Shown: positions 36,170-46,725, counted from the first letter of the stretch. The stretch is DNA of 64,000 nucleotides from Hypericum androsaemum (GCA_963995505.1 OZ023187.1:4037501-4101500), one strand, 5' to 3'. The notes: generated by a model from the letters alone, not told the origin. Translations and numbers: made by a program.

Positions 36170-37135
36170 AGATATTAGTTTTAAGCTTTATTGATATTAG
36201 TTTGTAGTTGTAGTGATATTGGTGTTTAATAGGCGTAGATATTGGTTTTCAGTTTTATTGATATTGATTTTTAGCTGTGTTTATACTGATTTTCAACTTG
36301 AAAACAATATCACTACTGCTCTAAACCAATATTCGAACAGCTCAAAACCAATATCTCTACAGCTCAAAACCAATATTAATACTGCTCAAAATTAATATTC
36401 CTACGGCTCAAAACTAATATCCCTACGAGTCAAAACCAATCTTTTGACATCTCAAAACCAATATTCTTACGGATCAAAACCAATATTCCTACAGCTCAAA
36501 ACCAATATCCATTCATCTGTAAACCAATATACAAACCGCAATAAAACTAATACCAATAACCAAACCCACTTCCTCGTATACAAACTAAAATATATCATAT
36601 GTAGACCTGAATTGTAGAAGTTCAGACTCTGGATTAATATTTTTTATTTACGACGGTAAATACATGTGGGTTTGAGCAATTGGCCAACGAGACGACAAAA
36701 CAATAAGCAATGGTCAGGGTTACAACTCAGATTTAGGCCGATCCACGTGTTCGCTGCTCTATCCAATGAATACCTTTTTGTTATGGGTAAAACCAATCAA
36801 ACCAATAGCATTGCCACTAAAACTAATATCAGTGCAGACTAAAATGATTATCATTATAGACTCGAACCAATATCAGTACATACTTAAACCAATATAATTA
36901 TAGACTAAAACCAATATCAGTACATACTAAAACCAATATTAGTACAGACTAAAACCAATATCATTATAGACTCTAACCAATATCAATACATACTCAAACC
37001 AATAGCATTACTTACTCAAACCAATATCTTTACTTTCTCAAACCAATTTTATTACAGACTAAAACCAATATTAATACATACTCAAACCAATATCGTTACA
37101 TACTCAAACCAATATTATTACATACTCATGCTCTG
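36170..37135. repeat. Inverted and direct arrays of the ACCAATATC motif
   Basis: From 36170 to about 36290 the motif appears as GATATTGGTTT/GATATTAGTTT. From about 36300 to 36560 it flips to AAACCAATATC at a roughly 20-22 bp period. A second direct array runs 36790-37135 (ACTAAAACCAATATCAGTAC). The flip point near 36300 makes a potential long hairpin. The arrays resemble subterminal repeats of a DNA transposon rather than a simple satellite. Confidence 0.8.
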
Positions 37136-37323
37136 TTGCTTCGGGTTCACATACAAACTCTGGCTCCCCGGGACGGACCGGGAGTCGCGGCGGGGGAGCG
37201 GCAGTTACTGTAAGGGAGTGCTCGATGGCGGCCTTAACGGCAGAGCTGGAGAAGCTGGCCTCCCTCATGACGCAACTAATGACAAATTACCTCCAGATAG
37301 ATAGGGTTACAGATACCAATCTC
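37136..37323. other. GC-rich gene-like island between repeat arrays
   Basis: Very GC-rich in an AT-rich setting. The minus strand reads, from 37264, MREASFSSSAVKAAIEHSLT then VTAAPPPRLPVRPGEPEFV and is open for about 48 codons until it enters the array. The plus strand also has a 33-codon ORF (37224-37325). I do not recognise either peptide. It could be a captured exon or part of the minus-strand gene whose first exons lie at 38034-38283. Confidence 0.35.
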
Positions 37324-38033
37324 TAAACAAACATCATTAAAATAAAACAGTGAGAAATGCAAACATACTTTAGATCAATTTAAGGAGCAACGATCTTAAA
37401 AATACAATAAATTAAGATCTGCCCTTTCTGAAAAAAAAAAACAAAACAAACTTACTTCAAGAAAGTAGAAGATAAACATCCAATCTGAAAACTTATAGTT
37501 TGAGATATTGTAAAAGAGATAACAACAAAAAAGTCATCGAAAAGGGCACTCCTGTCCTGGTTCTTTTACTTTTCAGTTACGAAGAAGAAAGACAACTTTC
37601 ATCCAAGAACCAAAACTTGCCAAAACTCACAAAAATAATACCGCATCTCCTATGCATAAAGCTTTAAATAAAGTACAGAGAGTGCTTCACTTGTGCAGGG
37701 AGATGGAACCAGTTCACGATAACAGAACCCAAAGGCACTTAGATTATTTCTGTTTTTGGGAATTAAAGGCATTTGAATTCAGATACTCTTAAATGCAAGG
37801 TCAAAATGGAGAAGAATGTTATGTACAACCCAATGGATTTGCAAACTTGATTAAAAGAAAACTGACAGAGGTGGAGAAAAAAAGAAAATAAAATATTAGA
37901 GAAAATAAAAGAACAACAAAGTAAGAAGGCAGGTTAGTTTCATGTGGGCATTCAATCAATGTAAAAGGGTACCTCTCATAGCCAAGACCACCAACATATA
38001 CGAGGTAAAAAAAATAAAACAAAACAAACTTAC
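37324..38033. other. Putative intronic/intergenic sequence with a duplicated splice-site segment
   Basis: The minus-strand motif CTTGAA|GTAAGTTTGTTTTGTT at about 38034 recurs at about 37458, preceded by TTTTCAG and 29 exon-like bases. I could not identify a further coding exon with confidence. Confidence 0.35.
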
Positions 38034-38283
38034 TTCAAGGAAGCAGAAGATACTCTCATCTGGGTCCTCTTGAATCCACTCGAGTTATCCTTAGAACCAA
38101 AGATCTGAGTCAAAAATAAGAGTAAATACACAAACTCAAAATATATATAAAAAACGACCTTGCAAAGAGAAACATAAGAAAATAAACTCCCAAAGATCTT
38201 ATTTTTACCAGTGAAGCTCTAGGTTGAGCCAAAAAGAGACGTGGGTCTTTGAAGACGGAGGAAATTGGATAAAGGGTTGCCAT
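38034..38283 (-). CDS. First two exons of a probable plastid-targeted protein (partial)
   Basis: Exon 1 is 38209-38283, with ATG at 38281-38283 and donor CACTG|GTAAAA. Exon 2 is 38034-38104, with acceptor GACTCAG|ATC and donor CTTGAA|GTAAGT. The 48-residue start, MATLYPISSVFKDPRLFLAQ followed by PRASL, then IFGSKDNSSGFKRTQMRVSS, is rich in Ser, Arg and small residues and lacks acidic residues near the N-terminus, like a chloroplast transit peptide. The RVSSAS stretch resembles the cleavage region of stromal proteins such as acyl carrier protein, but no mature domain was found downstream. It may be a gene broken by the repeat arrays. Confidence 0.45.
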
Positions 38284-38739
38284 TAGAAGGGCCCAAGGAG
38301 GCGGAAAGTGGGGAGCTTTAGGGTGGAAATATAGGGTTTGGATATAGAAATTGATATTTCTTTGATTGAAAAAGACTAAAAAGTCCTTCAATGATTTTTG
38401 ACCATTAGATTTAAAATTTTGGGCATCCCATCTAATCTAATGGTCCAAATATTTGTCCCCACCTATGGACTAAATCTCTTTAGTCCCCATCTAATCCATT
38501 CTCGACAAATCATATGTCCGGCCTATAGAAATTCACTCACTAGCTTTTGTATACATGGTATGAATACGAGAATACCCACTAGATTGATTAATCAAGATTT
38601 AAGTTTGATATGATATTTAAATTGTGGTAAAATTCTCTCAATAAATATTTAACACTGCTGTGTTCTCGATGACTCGAACTAAATTTTTTTAAAATTAAAC
38701 TAAAACAACTTCTTTATCGATTCAAGTAGTGGTAGTTGG
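38284..38739. other. Upstream region of the partial gene; dispersed repeat
   Basis: Minus-strand sequence just upstream of the ATG has CCCTATATTTCC, a plausible TATA region. Bases about 38570-38700 belong to the dispersed AT-rich repeat with AAATTCTCTCAATAAATA. No other gene. Confidence 0.35.
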
Positions 38740-39850
38740 TTCACTCTCACTTGCTAGTGTTACAGATATGTTCACTAATTATTCTAGGTAATCACTAACC
38801 ATCCTGAAACTAATGCAGGCGTTAGTTAATTTGATTTGAATATAGATTGGACTCTAGATGTCAATTTATGGTGACACCAACAATATGAAAACTATGTGGC
38901 AAGTGTATACTCCTTTTTTTATATGAGTAAAGTTGTATTATAGACATGTAACTGTATAGAGCACAACAGTGCTTGTAGGCGAGTAAAGCTCCAAGAGTTA
39001 CATCAAAATCTCCAAAAGTCTACCTGAACAAGTCCAAGTAGAGTAAAAAGTCCTGGCCACCCAGAGAAGAGTAATAGTCCGACCAAATGAACCATTCTCT
39101 AACCCTTAAAATTGAGGTATGAAGAAGAAGATTTTGGTCTACACTCGCACTGTCGAAGATTACTTTGTTGTGGGTGTTCCAAAGTGTCCACGTTATCGCC
39201 CCAAATAACATGAACCAGACCTTCTTTAGCATACCTCCCTTAATGAGATTCATCCAGCAATCGAGTGAGTCCAGGATGGAGTTGCCCATGCACCAAGATA
39301 GACCCACTTTTTTGGTATACACATTCCACAATGACCAGGAGGCCTTACAATGGAACATAAGGTGACAAGCAATTTCTTCAGTCTCCCAACATAACAGATA
39401 TAACGAGTCCCACGCACTTAGGCGATGTATACTGATCAGAGTGTCTCTGGTTGGAAGCTTGTTATTGAGTGCAAGATAAAGAAAACACTGAACTTTTGTC
39501 GGAAAGTGCTTGTTATTGATCAGAGTGTCTCTGGTTGGAAGCTTGTTATTGAGTGTATACTCCTTCATGTGGTAGATATTAACTTAGGATGAGTTAATGG
39601 TGTAGCTAGGGTTGTTACATCTCAAGGCCATGAAAGTGCTTGTCAAGTTAAAAATATTGTACCCTATTAGTCACCGACTTTTTAAATCGTCCCGGATATT
39701 TTCAAATTTATTATTCTTTGGTTTCAGGTAAACTTATTGTCACGATTACTGTGATGGATTTGTGCAAGACGTTCCGGAGGAAAATGGTCAAGAAACCAGA
39801 GTTTTTATATATATATATATGCATATGTATATACATATATATAAAACAAC
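38740..39850. repeat. Segment T1: copy of the TRS130 3' flank
   Basis: Parallels 54680-55180 (T3) and 48480-48780 (T2): shared landmarks GTCAATTTATGGTGAC, ATGTGGCAAGTGTATACTCC, GATGAGTTAATGGTGTAGC and GTGATGGATTTGTGCAAGAC. T1 is interrupted by the LINE fragment at 38916-39551 and breaks off into an (AT)n tract at about 39807, where S2 begins. It therefore lacks the tRNA-Gln and the TRS130 exon found in T2 and T3. Confidence 0.75.
38916..39551 (-). mobile_element. 5'-truncated LINE fragment with zf-RVT domain and target duplication
   Basis: The minus strand encodes a LINE C-terminus: LLCWETEEIACHLMFHCKAS matches the zf-RVT zinc-binding pattern, followed by WFMLFGAITWTLWN as in LINE tails. A 14-bp target duplication AGTGTATACTCCTT lies at 38902-38915 and 39552-39565, with a short T-run (poly-A of the minus strand) at the left. 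T2 and T3 lack the insert, confirming insertion after duplication. The first 130 bp contain a direct repeat of about 40 bp (ATCAGAGTGTCTCTGGTTGG). Confidence 0.85.
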
Positions 39851-40436
39851 GTGCATATATATATATGTACGTTGATTTACGGATAAGTATTATCTCGCTT
39901 TTTGTGGTTTGATTTAAATTAATCTGATTGGTATATCTTCAGATATTATGTGCTTTCTTTTGGAAGCACGAAATGGGTTTATTTGTTTGTCATTTGCTTG
40001 CATATGATTCTGGAAGACGCGGAATTGGTCTTAGAAGGCAGCCAGAAATGGCCTCTGCAATACTCTAGCTGTCCAGCATTTGCTTATTACATGTTAGTTA
40101 AATTCTTTTCCTGATATTTTCCTTTTTTTGAAAAGAAAAAAGAAAAAACATTACTTAATGAATTCCATTTTCGTAGTGCTTTTGCTAAAAGATGTTCAAT
40201 GTGAACTGAAAATTGATTCCGGATTTTTCCCAGGAGCACAGTTTTATAGTGATACTCGCTATAGCTTTAAACATTTTTTAGAATGGTCTGTGACTGCTAA
40301 GTATGCAACATCTTTGACATTAAATTCATTTGTGTTCGTAAGCACATATTATCTAAGTTCCGACATTTCTATCTTTTATTCCTTAAGTCGATTCACTTTT
40401 AAAAAATCCGAGACTTATCTATCTCATAGTGAATTT

Positions 40437-41077
40437 TGTTGGGAATTTGGCTCGTGCAGCGGAAGCGGTAAATAAAATTTACTCCGGTAATTAATAATTA
40501 CCACGGTCAAAAGTAGATGGGGAAGAAAAACACCACCAAGAGGGAACACCAAGATTTACGTGGAAAACCCTCTAAATACCAGAGGGAAAAACCACGGGAC
40601 CAGCTCCGAAAAATATCCACTAGTAAATAGAGAAATTACAGTGGTAAAAATATCCTCACTGCCCGATACCCCGAGTTATCCCACTCTCGTGTTTCACTCG
40701 TATTTTACAGTAGAGAATTTTCACTCACTCTATTTTTACCTCAAGCTCTCTCTCTCTCTAGAACTTGGAAACTCTCTATTTCTCTCTAAATCTCTACTTT
40801 GAGTTTTTCTTCATTTTTGTGGATGTATTTCCATGGAAGATCATCTCCCCTTTTATAGAGGAGGAAAGTTCATATGGAACAAATGTTCCATAAAATCCTC
40901 CATGTTTTCTTCCTTAATTTGAGGGCATCTTCATCATCATGTCCATCTTTTCTTTTCCTTAATTTGTGGGCATCTTCATCATCATGTCCATCTTTTCTTT
41001 TCCTTAATTTGTGGGCATCTTCATTATCATGTCCAATTAAATAAACTAAATGGACATAATGGGGTGTGACCCCAATA
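40437..41077 (-). repeat. Copia LTR (3' LTR in element orientation)
   Basis: Plus-strand ends TGTTGGG and CCCAATA are inverted repeats with one mismatch. Includes ATTTACGTGGAAAACCC, common in plant copia LTRs, and three roughly 43-bp repeats with CATCATCATGTCCATC (40915-41035). Confidence 0.93.
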
Positions 41078-41122
41078 ATTCTCCCCCTCACGCCCCATTG
41101 AGAGAGAGATTTCTGGTTGAGC

Positions 41123-42736
41123 TTAATGATGAACCCCCGTGCCAGATGACCTAGCACAGAATTGTAGTTTCTCACGAGGCACTGCCTTTGTTAACATATC
41201 AGCAGGATTCTTGTCCGTATGGATCTTTTGTAACTTCATCTCCTGCTCTTCAATGGCCATTCCGAGCCAATAATACCGAATATCGATGTGCTTAGTGCGA
41301 CCATGATAGGTGGCATTCTTTCTCAGGTCTAGAGCACTTTGAGTATCACTGTAAATCACATACTCATCTTGCTCCAAACCCAGCTCTTGAAGGAACCTCT
41401 TCAACCAAAGCAACTCTTTTTCTGCCTCGGTCATTGCAATATACTCTGCCTCAGTTGTAGATAAGGCAACACATTTCTGCAGTTTGGACTGCCATGACAC
41501 AGCTCCCCCTGTAAAAGTAAACAGATATCCAGAAGTTAATTTTCTGGAGTCAATATCTCCTGCCATATCTGCATCTGAAAAACCCTCCAAGATTGGTTCC
41601 GAGCCTCCAAAGCACAAAGACATTTTTGAACTGCCTCGTAAGTATTTTAGGATCCATTTCACAGCCTCCCAATGTTGTCTCCCCGGGTTAGAGAGAAACC
41701 TGCTCACCACACCAACTGCGTGAGCAATATCTGGACGCGTGCACACCATGGCGTACATCAAACTCCCAACTGCTGAGGAGTATGGAACCTTTGCCATGTC
41801 TTCCTTCTCCTCCTTTGTTGTAGGACATGCTTTCTTGCTGAGTTTAAACTGGCTAGCAAGAGGTGTACTGACTGGATTCGCATTCTTTGAATTGAATCTC
41901 TCTAGTACCTTCTCAATGTATCTTTCCTGGGATAACCACAGCTTCCTAGCTTGTCGATCATGAATAATCTGCATGCCCAGAATTTGCCTTGCTGCACCAA
42001 GATCCTTCATGTCAAAGGACTTTGATAAATCTTCTTTCAACTTCTTTATCATCTCAGCATCATGTCCAACGATCAGCATATCATCCACATACAACAAAAG
42101 AATTATGAATTTACCATCATGAAATCTACGGATGTAAACGCAATGGTCTGCGTTTTTCCTGGTGTAGCCATGACTCATCACGAATGAGTCGAACTTCTTG
42201 TACCACTGTCTAGGAGCTTGCTTCAGGCCGTACAAGCTCTTTCTTAACCTGCACACCATATCTTCCTTCCCTTTCTCCTGAAAACCTTCAGGTTGCTGCA
42301 TGTAGATTTCCTCCTCCAAATCGCCATGGAGGAAAGCAGTCTTGACATCCATTTGCTCTAACTCCAGATTTAAACTGGCAGTTAGTCCGAGTACTACTCG
42401 AACGGAGGACATCTTTACGACTGGTGAAAATATTTCATCAAAGTCAATGCCTTTCTTCTGGCTGAAACCTTTCACCACTAGCCGAGCCTTGTATTTAACG
42501 AGATTATCACCATCTCGTTTCAGCTTGTATACCCATTTGTTCATCAAGGCCTTCCTTCCTTGGGGTAATTTCACAAGCTCATAAGTACTGTTCTTTCTCA
42601 AAGAACTTAATTCCTCAAGCATAGCCTCCATCCATCGAGCTTTGTCCTCATGCTCCAGGACTTTTTCAAAGCTCTCCGGCTCCCCCTCGCTAGTGACAAG
42701 GACATACTCAGAACTGGAGTATCTGGTTGACAACAT
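41123..42736 (-). CDS. Copia reverse transcriptase-RNase H region
   Basis: 537 residues from the first Met after the stop. The RVT_2 domain starts at WMEAMLEELSSLRKNSTYEL; the catalytic centre is LLYVDDMLIVG; RNase H features are FSDADMAGDIDSRKLTSGYL, ALSTTEAEYIAM and DTQSALDL. It copies element RNA into DNA. It is in the same frame as the integrase ORF upstream, separated from it by the TAG at 42770-42772. Confidence 0.93.
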   Translation of the reverse strand: MLSTRYSSSEYVLVTSEGEPESFEKVLEHEDKARWMEAMLEELSSLRKNSTYELVKLPQGRKALMNKWVYKLKRDGDNLVKYKARLVVKGFSQKKGIDFDEIFSPVVKMSSVRVVLGLTASLNLELEQMDVKTAFLHGDLEEEIYMQQPEGFQEKGKEDMVCRLRKSLYGLKQAPRQWYKKFDSFVMSHGYTRKNADHCVYIRRFHDGKFIILLLYVDDMLIVGHDAEMIKKLKEDLSKSFDMKDLGAARQILGMQIIHDRQARKLWLSQERYIEKVLERFNSKNANPVSTPLASQFKLSKKACPTTKEEKEDMAKVPYSSAVGSLMYAMVCTRPDIAHAVGVVSRFLSNPGRQHWEAVKWILKYLRGSSKMSLCFGGSEPILEGFSDADMAGDIDSRKLTSGYLFTFTGGAVSWQSKLQKCVALSTTEAEYIAMTEAEKELLWLKRFLQELGLEQDEYVIYSDTQSALDLRKNATYHGRTKHIDIRYYWLGMAIEEQEMKLQKIHTDKNPADMLTKAVPREKLQFCARSSGTGVHH

Positions 42737-42769
42737 CCTCTGTCTTGTTGACCTTCTGAGTTGCTCATC

Positions 42770-43723
42770 CTCCTAAGATTCCGAGGTTACTTCGCCGACC
42801 TCAGGGGTTTGCTCCCCCTGATTAGAATTCTCTTCTGATTCAGCACCCACCCGAAAAGATTGATCTGCATCTTCTCCACCAGTTGTCATTGGAGAAGATT
42901 CCGGTGCCAAATCAATTCCACCACCAGCCTCTATCCTTGCCTCTGTTATTACTGGGGTTAAACATGTCTCATTTTCATGAAATACTACATCTCTGCTTTT
43001 GATGACTTTCTTTCTCTCTAGATCCCACAGTCTGTAGCCAAAGTTTTCTTCTCCATAGCCAAGAAATATGCAGGGAACTGCTTTGTCATCTAGCTTTTGT
43101 CTCCGTTCCTTTGATATATGTACAAAAGCTTTGCATCCAAACACCTTCAAATGTGAGTAAGAAATACTTCTACCGGTCCACACTCTCTCTGGGGTGTCAT
43201 AGTTTAGCGGAACTGATGGAGACCGATTGATTAGGTAGCATGCAGCACGAACTGCTTCCCCCCAGAACGGCTTGGGCAAGTTAGCCGTTTTGAGCATGCA
43301 TCTCACTTTCTCCACAATGGTTCTGTTGATTCTCTCTGCAACACCGTTGTGCTGTGGGGTGCCTGGAACTGTCTTCTTATGTTTGATGCCATAGTTTGCG
43401 CAATACTGCTCAAATTCTTTTGACGTGTACTCCCCGCCATTGTCTGACCGGATACACTTCAAGGATGCACCTTTCTCTCTTTCCACCATAGCATGAAACT
43501 TCTTAAAGTGATCAAACACCTGGTCTTTGTTTTTACAAAAATACACCCACAACTTCCGTGATGCATCATCAATGAAAGTGAGAAAATATTTGCTACCACC
43601 TAATGACTCCACTTCAATGGGACCACACACATCAGAATGCACAAGTTCTAAAAAAACTTTCCTTCTTTTTAGCAGTCTTGCCAAAAGGAACTCTATGATG
43701 CTTGCCAAAGATATAATAATCAC
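42770..43723 (-). CDS. Copia integrase region
   Basis: The integrase core shows the D-D-E triad in LVHSDVCGP, CIRSDNGGEYTS and NGVAERINRT, then the copia C-terminal GKR-like region with KVFGCKAFVHISKERRQKLD. The frame enters from gag-protease through a +1 run-length change (seven Ts where six would keep frame) near 43660, and ends at TAG 42770-42772. Confidence 0.9.
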
Positions 43724-45053
43724 AAGGTTGTAGTTTTGTACCTATGGCGATTGGAACAACAGACCGTAGTGCTTTCATTCCCTTCTCGCTCAAGTGTCCA
43801 AGCCGCTTGTGCCACAGATTTGGTGAGGTAGAGTCTTCTACTGCGTTCACCTCATCTCCAAGCAGCTTCACTTGAGTCTTGTAAAGTGTACCAGATATCT
43901 TTCCTCTAGCTGTAACTAGATCTCCTGCAGTCAGCTTCCACAATCCATTGCCAAAATGGCTATGGAAACCAGTCACATCCAGGGCATGTATAGATATCAG
44001 GTTCAAACGCAGATCAGGAACATGTCTGACGTCTTTCAATGTTAACTTATGGCCAACATCTGTCTTGACCAAAACATCACCAACTCCCACAATATTAGCA
44101 AAACTGCTATTTCTCATTCTAACCTTGCCAAAGTCTCCTGCTCTGTACAAGGTGAACATCTCCTTGTGGGGAGTTGCATGGTATGATGCAGTAGAATCAA
44201 TGACCCATTCAGTGTACGGATCACTGACCGCACAAATATCTTCTTCACAAGAAAATAGTGCCACCTCCTCTAGTGTAGATGTGGTAGCTCTTTGGTCATT
44301 CTCATTCTTCTGCTCGCCTCCCTGCTTCTTCTTGAACAGTCTACAATTTCTGTTAAAGTGCCCCTCTTTGCCACAATAGTAACACTTCAGTCCTTCTCTC
44401 GACTGGGATCTTCCTTCAAACTTGTCTTTCCCACGGTTCTCTGTGACCATGGCCTCATTGCTAGAGCTCATCATGCCATTCTCTATTCTCCGAGTTTCTT
44501 CATTCAGGATACTATCCTTGACCATAGACAATGTCAAACTTGGAGTTGAGTTTGTCAGAGAAACTTTTAGTGTTTCCCAACTATCTGGCAAGGAATTCAG
44601 CAACATCAAAGCCAGCAACTCATCGTCTAGCGGAACCTTTGCTGCTACTAGACGATTTGCAAACTCCTGGAACGTACTCAAATGCTCAGATGCATTTTGT
44701 CCATCACGGTATGTGGCTGTGATAAGCCGTTTGAGCAGAAAAGCCTTGTCAATGGCATTTTTCCGCTCAAACAGATTTTCCAGCTTCTCCCAGAGCTTGA
44801 ATGCATCCGTCTCGTCAGCCACGTGGTGAATAAGACTGGGGTCAATCGACTGTCGAATTAACCCACAGACTTTGCGATTCATCTTGTTCCAGAGAGCATC
44901 TGCTATTGCCTCGTCTTTTATACCTTTTAACTCAATAGGATCAAAAAGATCCTTGCAGTATAAAACATCCGTCATCAGAGTCTTCCAGACGGCATAATTT
45001 GACGAAGTCAACTTGATGGCTTTTTCGACAGGCTTGTCCTCCATCTTCAACAC
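43632..45053 (-). CDS. Copia gag-protease region
   Basis: 473 codons opening 27 bp after the PBS. A UBN2-type gag (LWEKLENLFERKNAIDKAFL) is followed by one CCHC knuckle (CYYCGKEGHFNRNC), the aspartic protease box WVIDSTASYHATP, close to Tnt1-type DTAASHHATP, and the pre-integrase motif LWHKRLGHLSEKGM. The frame ends after the T-run in the integrase start. Confidence 0.92.
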   Translation of the reverse strand: MLKMEDKPVEKAIKLTSSNYAVWKTLMTDVLYCKDLFDPIELKGIKDEAIADALWNKMNRKVCGLIRQSIDPSLIHHVADETDAFKLWEKLENLFERKNAIDKAFLLKRLITATYRDGQNASEHLSTFQEFANRLVAAKVPLDDELLALMLLNSLPDSWETLKVSLTNSTPSLTLSMVKDSILNEETRRIENGMMSSSNEAMVTENRGKDKFEGRSQSREGLKCYYCGKEGHFNRNCRLFKKKQGGEQKNENDQRATTSTLEEVALFSCEEDICAVSDPYTEWVIDSTASYHATPHKEMFTLYRAGDFGKVRMRNSSFANIVGVGDVLVKTDVGHKLTLKDVRHVPDLRLNLISIHALDVTGFHSHFGNGLWKLTAGDLVTARGKISGTLYKTQVKLLGDEVNAVEDSTSPNLWHKRLGHLSEKGMKALRSVVPIAIGTKLQPCDYYIFGKHHRVPFGKTAKKKESFFRTCAF

Positions 45054-45079
45054 ACAAAGATCTCAGCTACAAAGCCAAG

Positions 45080-45091
45080 GCTCTGATACCA
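45080..45091 (-). other. Primer-binding site for initiator tRNA-Met (copia)
   Basis: TGGTATCAGAGC on the minus strand, two bases inside the 5' LTR, complementary to the 3' end of plant initiator tRNA-Met. Confidence 0.9.
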
Positions 45092-45093
45092 CT

Positions 45094-45733
45094 TGTTGGG
45101 AATTTGGCTCGTGCAGCGGAAGCGGTAAATAAAATTTACCCCGGTAATTAATAATTACCACGGTCAAAAGTAGATGGGGAAGAAAAACACCACCAAGAGG
45201 GAACACCAAGATTTACGTGGAAAACCCTCTAAATACCAGAGGGAAAAACCACGGGACCAGCTCCGAAAAATATCCACTAGTAAATAGAGAAATTACAGTG
45301 GTAAAAATATCCTCACTGCCCGATACCCCGAGTTATCCCACTCTCGTGTTTCACTCGTATTTTACAGTAGAGAATTTTCACTCACTCTATTTTTACCTCA
45401 AGCTCTCTCTCTCTCTAGAACTTGGAAACTCTCTATTTCTCTCTAAACTCTCTACTTTGAGTTTTTCTTCATTTTTGTGGATGTATTTCCATGGAAGATC
45501 ATCTCCCCTTTTATAGAGGAGGAAAGTTCATATGGAACAAATGTTCCATAAAATCCTCCATGTTTTCTTCCTTAATTTGAGGGCATCTTCACATCATGTC
45601 CATCTTTTCTTTTCCTTAATTTGTGAGCATCTTCATCATCATGTCCATCTTTTCTTTTCCTTAATTTGTGGGCATCTTCATTATCATGTCCAATTAAATG
45701 AACTAAATGGACATAATGGGTGTGACCCCAATA
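45094..45733 (-). repeat. Copia LTR (5' LTR in element orientation)
   Basis: Differs from the other LTR by a few substitutions and small indels, for example CATCTTCACATC versus CATCTTCATCATC, and TAATGGGTG versus TAATGGGGTG. Same ends TGTTGGG and CCCAATA. Confidence 0.93.
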
Positions 45734-46559
45734 AATTTGGCCTCTTAATTTAGTTATAGACTCACACGATTTGTTTATGTTTGGTAAAGAAAAATTCCGT
45801 AAAATAACCTGTCATATCCACCGTCATATCTACCGATAACAAAAAACTGAGTGCAGGAAATTTTTGTAAAAAGGACGGCTCTCGAACGACATCTACTCCA
45901 TTAAAAATGAGGGGAATCTCTCGTGTCAAAAAAACGATATCTAATAATTCTCAAAAACAAAAAACGATATCTAGTCCAAACCGGAAAATGTTTCCCGTAT
46001 GATTTTGGAATCATTCTGTGGTGGGGAAAAAGATGCGTACTTTTTTTTGGAAAAAGATCTGTACTTTGGCTTCCACGCGAAGGAATGAAATGGCATCTCC
46101 TCTTATCCCATTTATAACTGCCTGGGTCAAAAGATAAGTAGCGTGACAACAATTAGATGCCGATATTAATTGCTGGAATAGGACTTTGGTGGATACAGTG
46201 CTCTTTAGTACAATACGGCTCGGCCGATATATTTTTAAATTTAAACTCAGATTGGTCTAAAATTTTAGAGTTTAGATAGTATTCAGTTTTATTCTCCTCC
46301 CAATTGTAAGGGGTGAGAATCGACCTACCGAATCCTAAAAAATGAGTTAGGATCCATTGTCATCATATTCACCAAACATTGGTACTCGTTATTTACTAAT
46401 ATTTTTAATCAAAAAATTATTCAAATGCCATCAATTAGAAAAAAATTATTCAAATGCCATCAATTAGAAAAGAATTATTACTGATATGTTCTGTCTGAAA
46501 AGTCTTAAGTAATTTGATTGGTACTATTCATACCAACACGATGCAAATTCCTTTACTAC

Positions 46560-46725
46560 ACACATCCTCGTAAATCTCTAATGTTAAATGTACTTGTCCT
46601 AGAGTAGTCTTAGGATGGGTGACCTCCTGGAAAGTTTCTGGGATGACTACGAATAAAGACAAAATACGTTGGAAAAGACATGTGTTGATCTGTGGAGACA
46701 GTCGGTCGGATCATGGCGCGTTACA
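46560..46725 (-). mobile_element. Cassandra-like TRIM LTR remnant with 5S-rRNA-like block
   Basis: The minus strand begins TGTAACGCGCCATGATCCG and parallels the fragment at 6302-6445, but retains GGAGGTCACCCATCCTAAGA, the reverse complement of the 3' half of 5S rRNA including AGGATGGGTGACCTCC. The 5S-like promoter embedded in an LTR is the hallmark of Cassandra TRIMs. Degenerate and without a partner LTR. Confidence 0.6.

Larger units (their letters stand above)
40437..45733 (-). mobile_element. Complete Tork/Tnt1-like Ty1-copia retrotransposon
   Basis: LTRs at 40437-41077 (641 bp) and 45094-45733 (640 bp), 5-bp target duplication AATTT at 40432-40436 and 45734-45738, PBS at 45080-45091, and polypurine tract GAGGGGGAGAA on the minus strand at about 41079-41090. 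The internal region codes on the minus strand for gag, CCHC knuckle, protease, integrase, reverse transcriptase and RNase H in copia order. Only two lesions are visible: one extra base in a T-run near 43660 and one TAG at 42770-42772. The LTRs differ at a handful of sites, so insertion is recent. Confidence 0.95.

Noticed and set aside
40170..40436. Possible gene piece left of the copia LTR
   Set aside because: An 115-codon plus-strand ORF overlaps it but ends inside the LTR and has no family resemblance; treated as part of an older insertion in S2.
45080..45091. Possible tRNA-Met gene fragment at TGGTATCAGAGC
   Set aside because: It is only the 12-base complement of the tRNA 3' end next to an LTR, so a primer-binding site.
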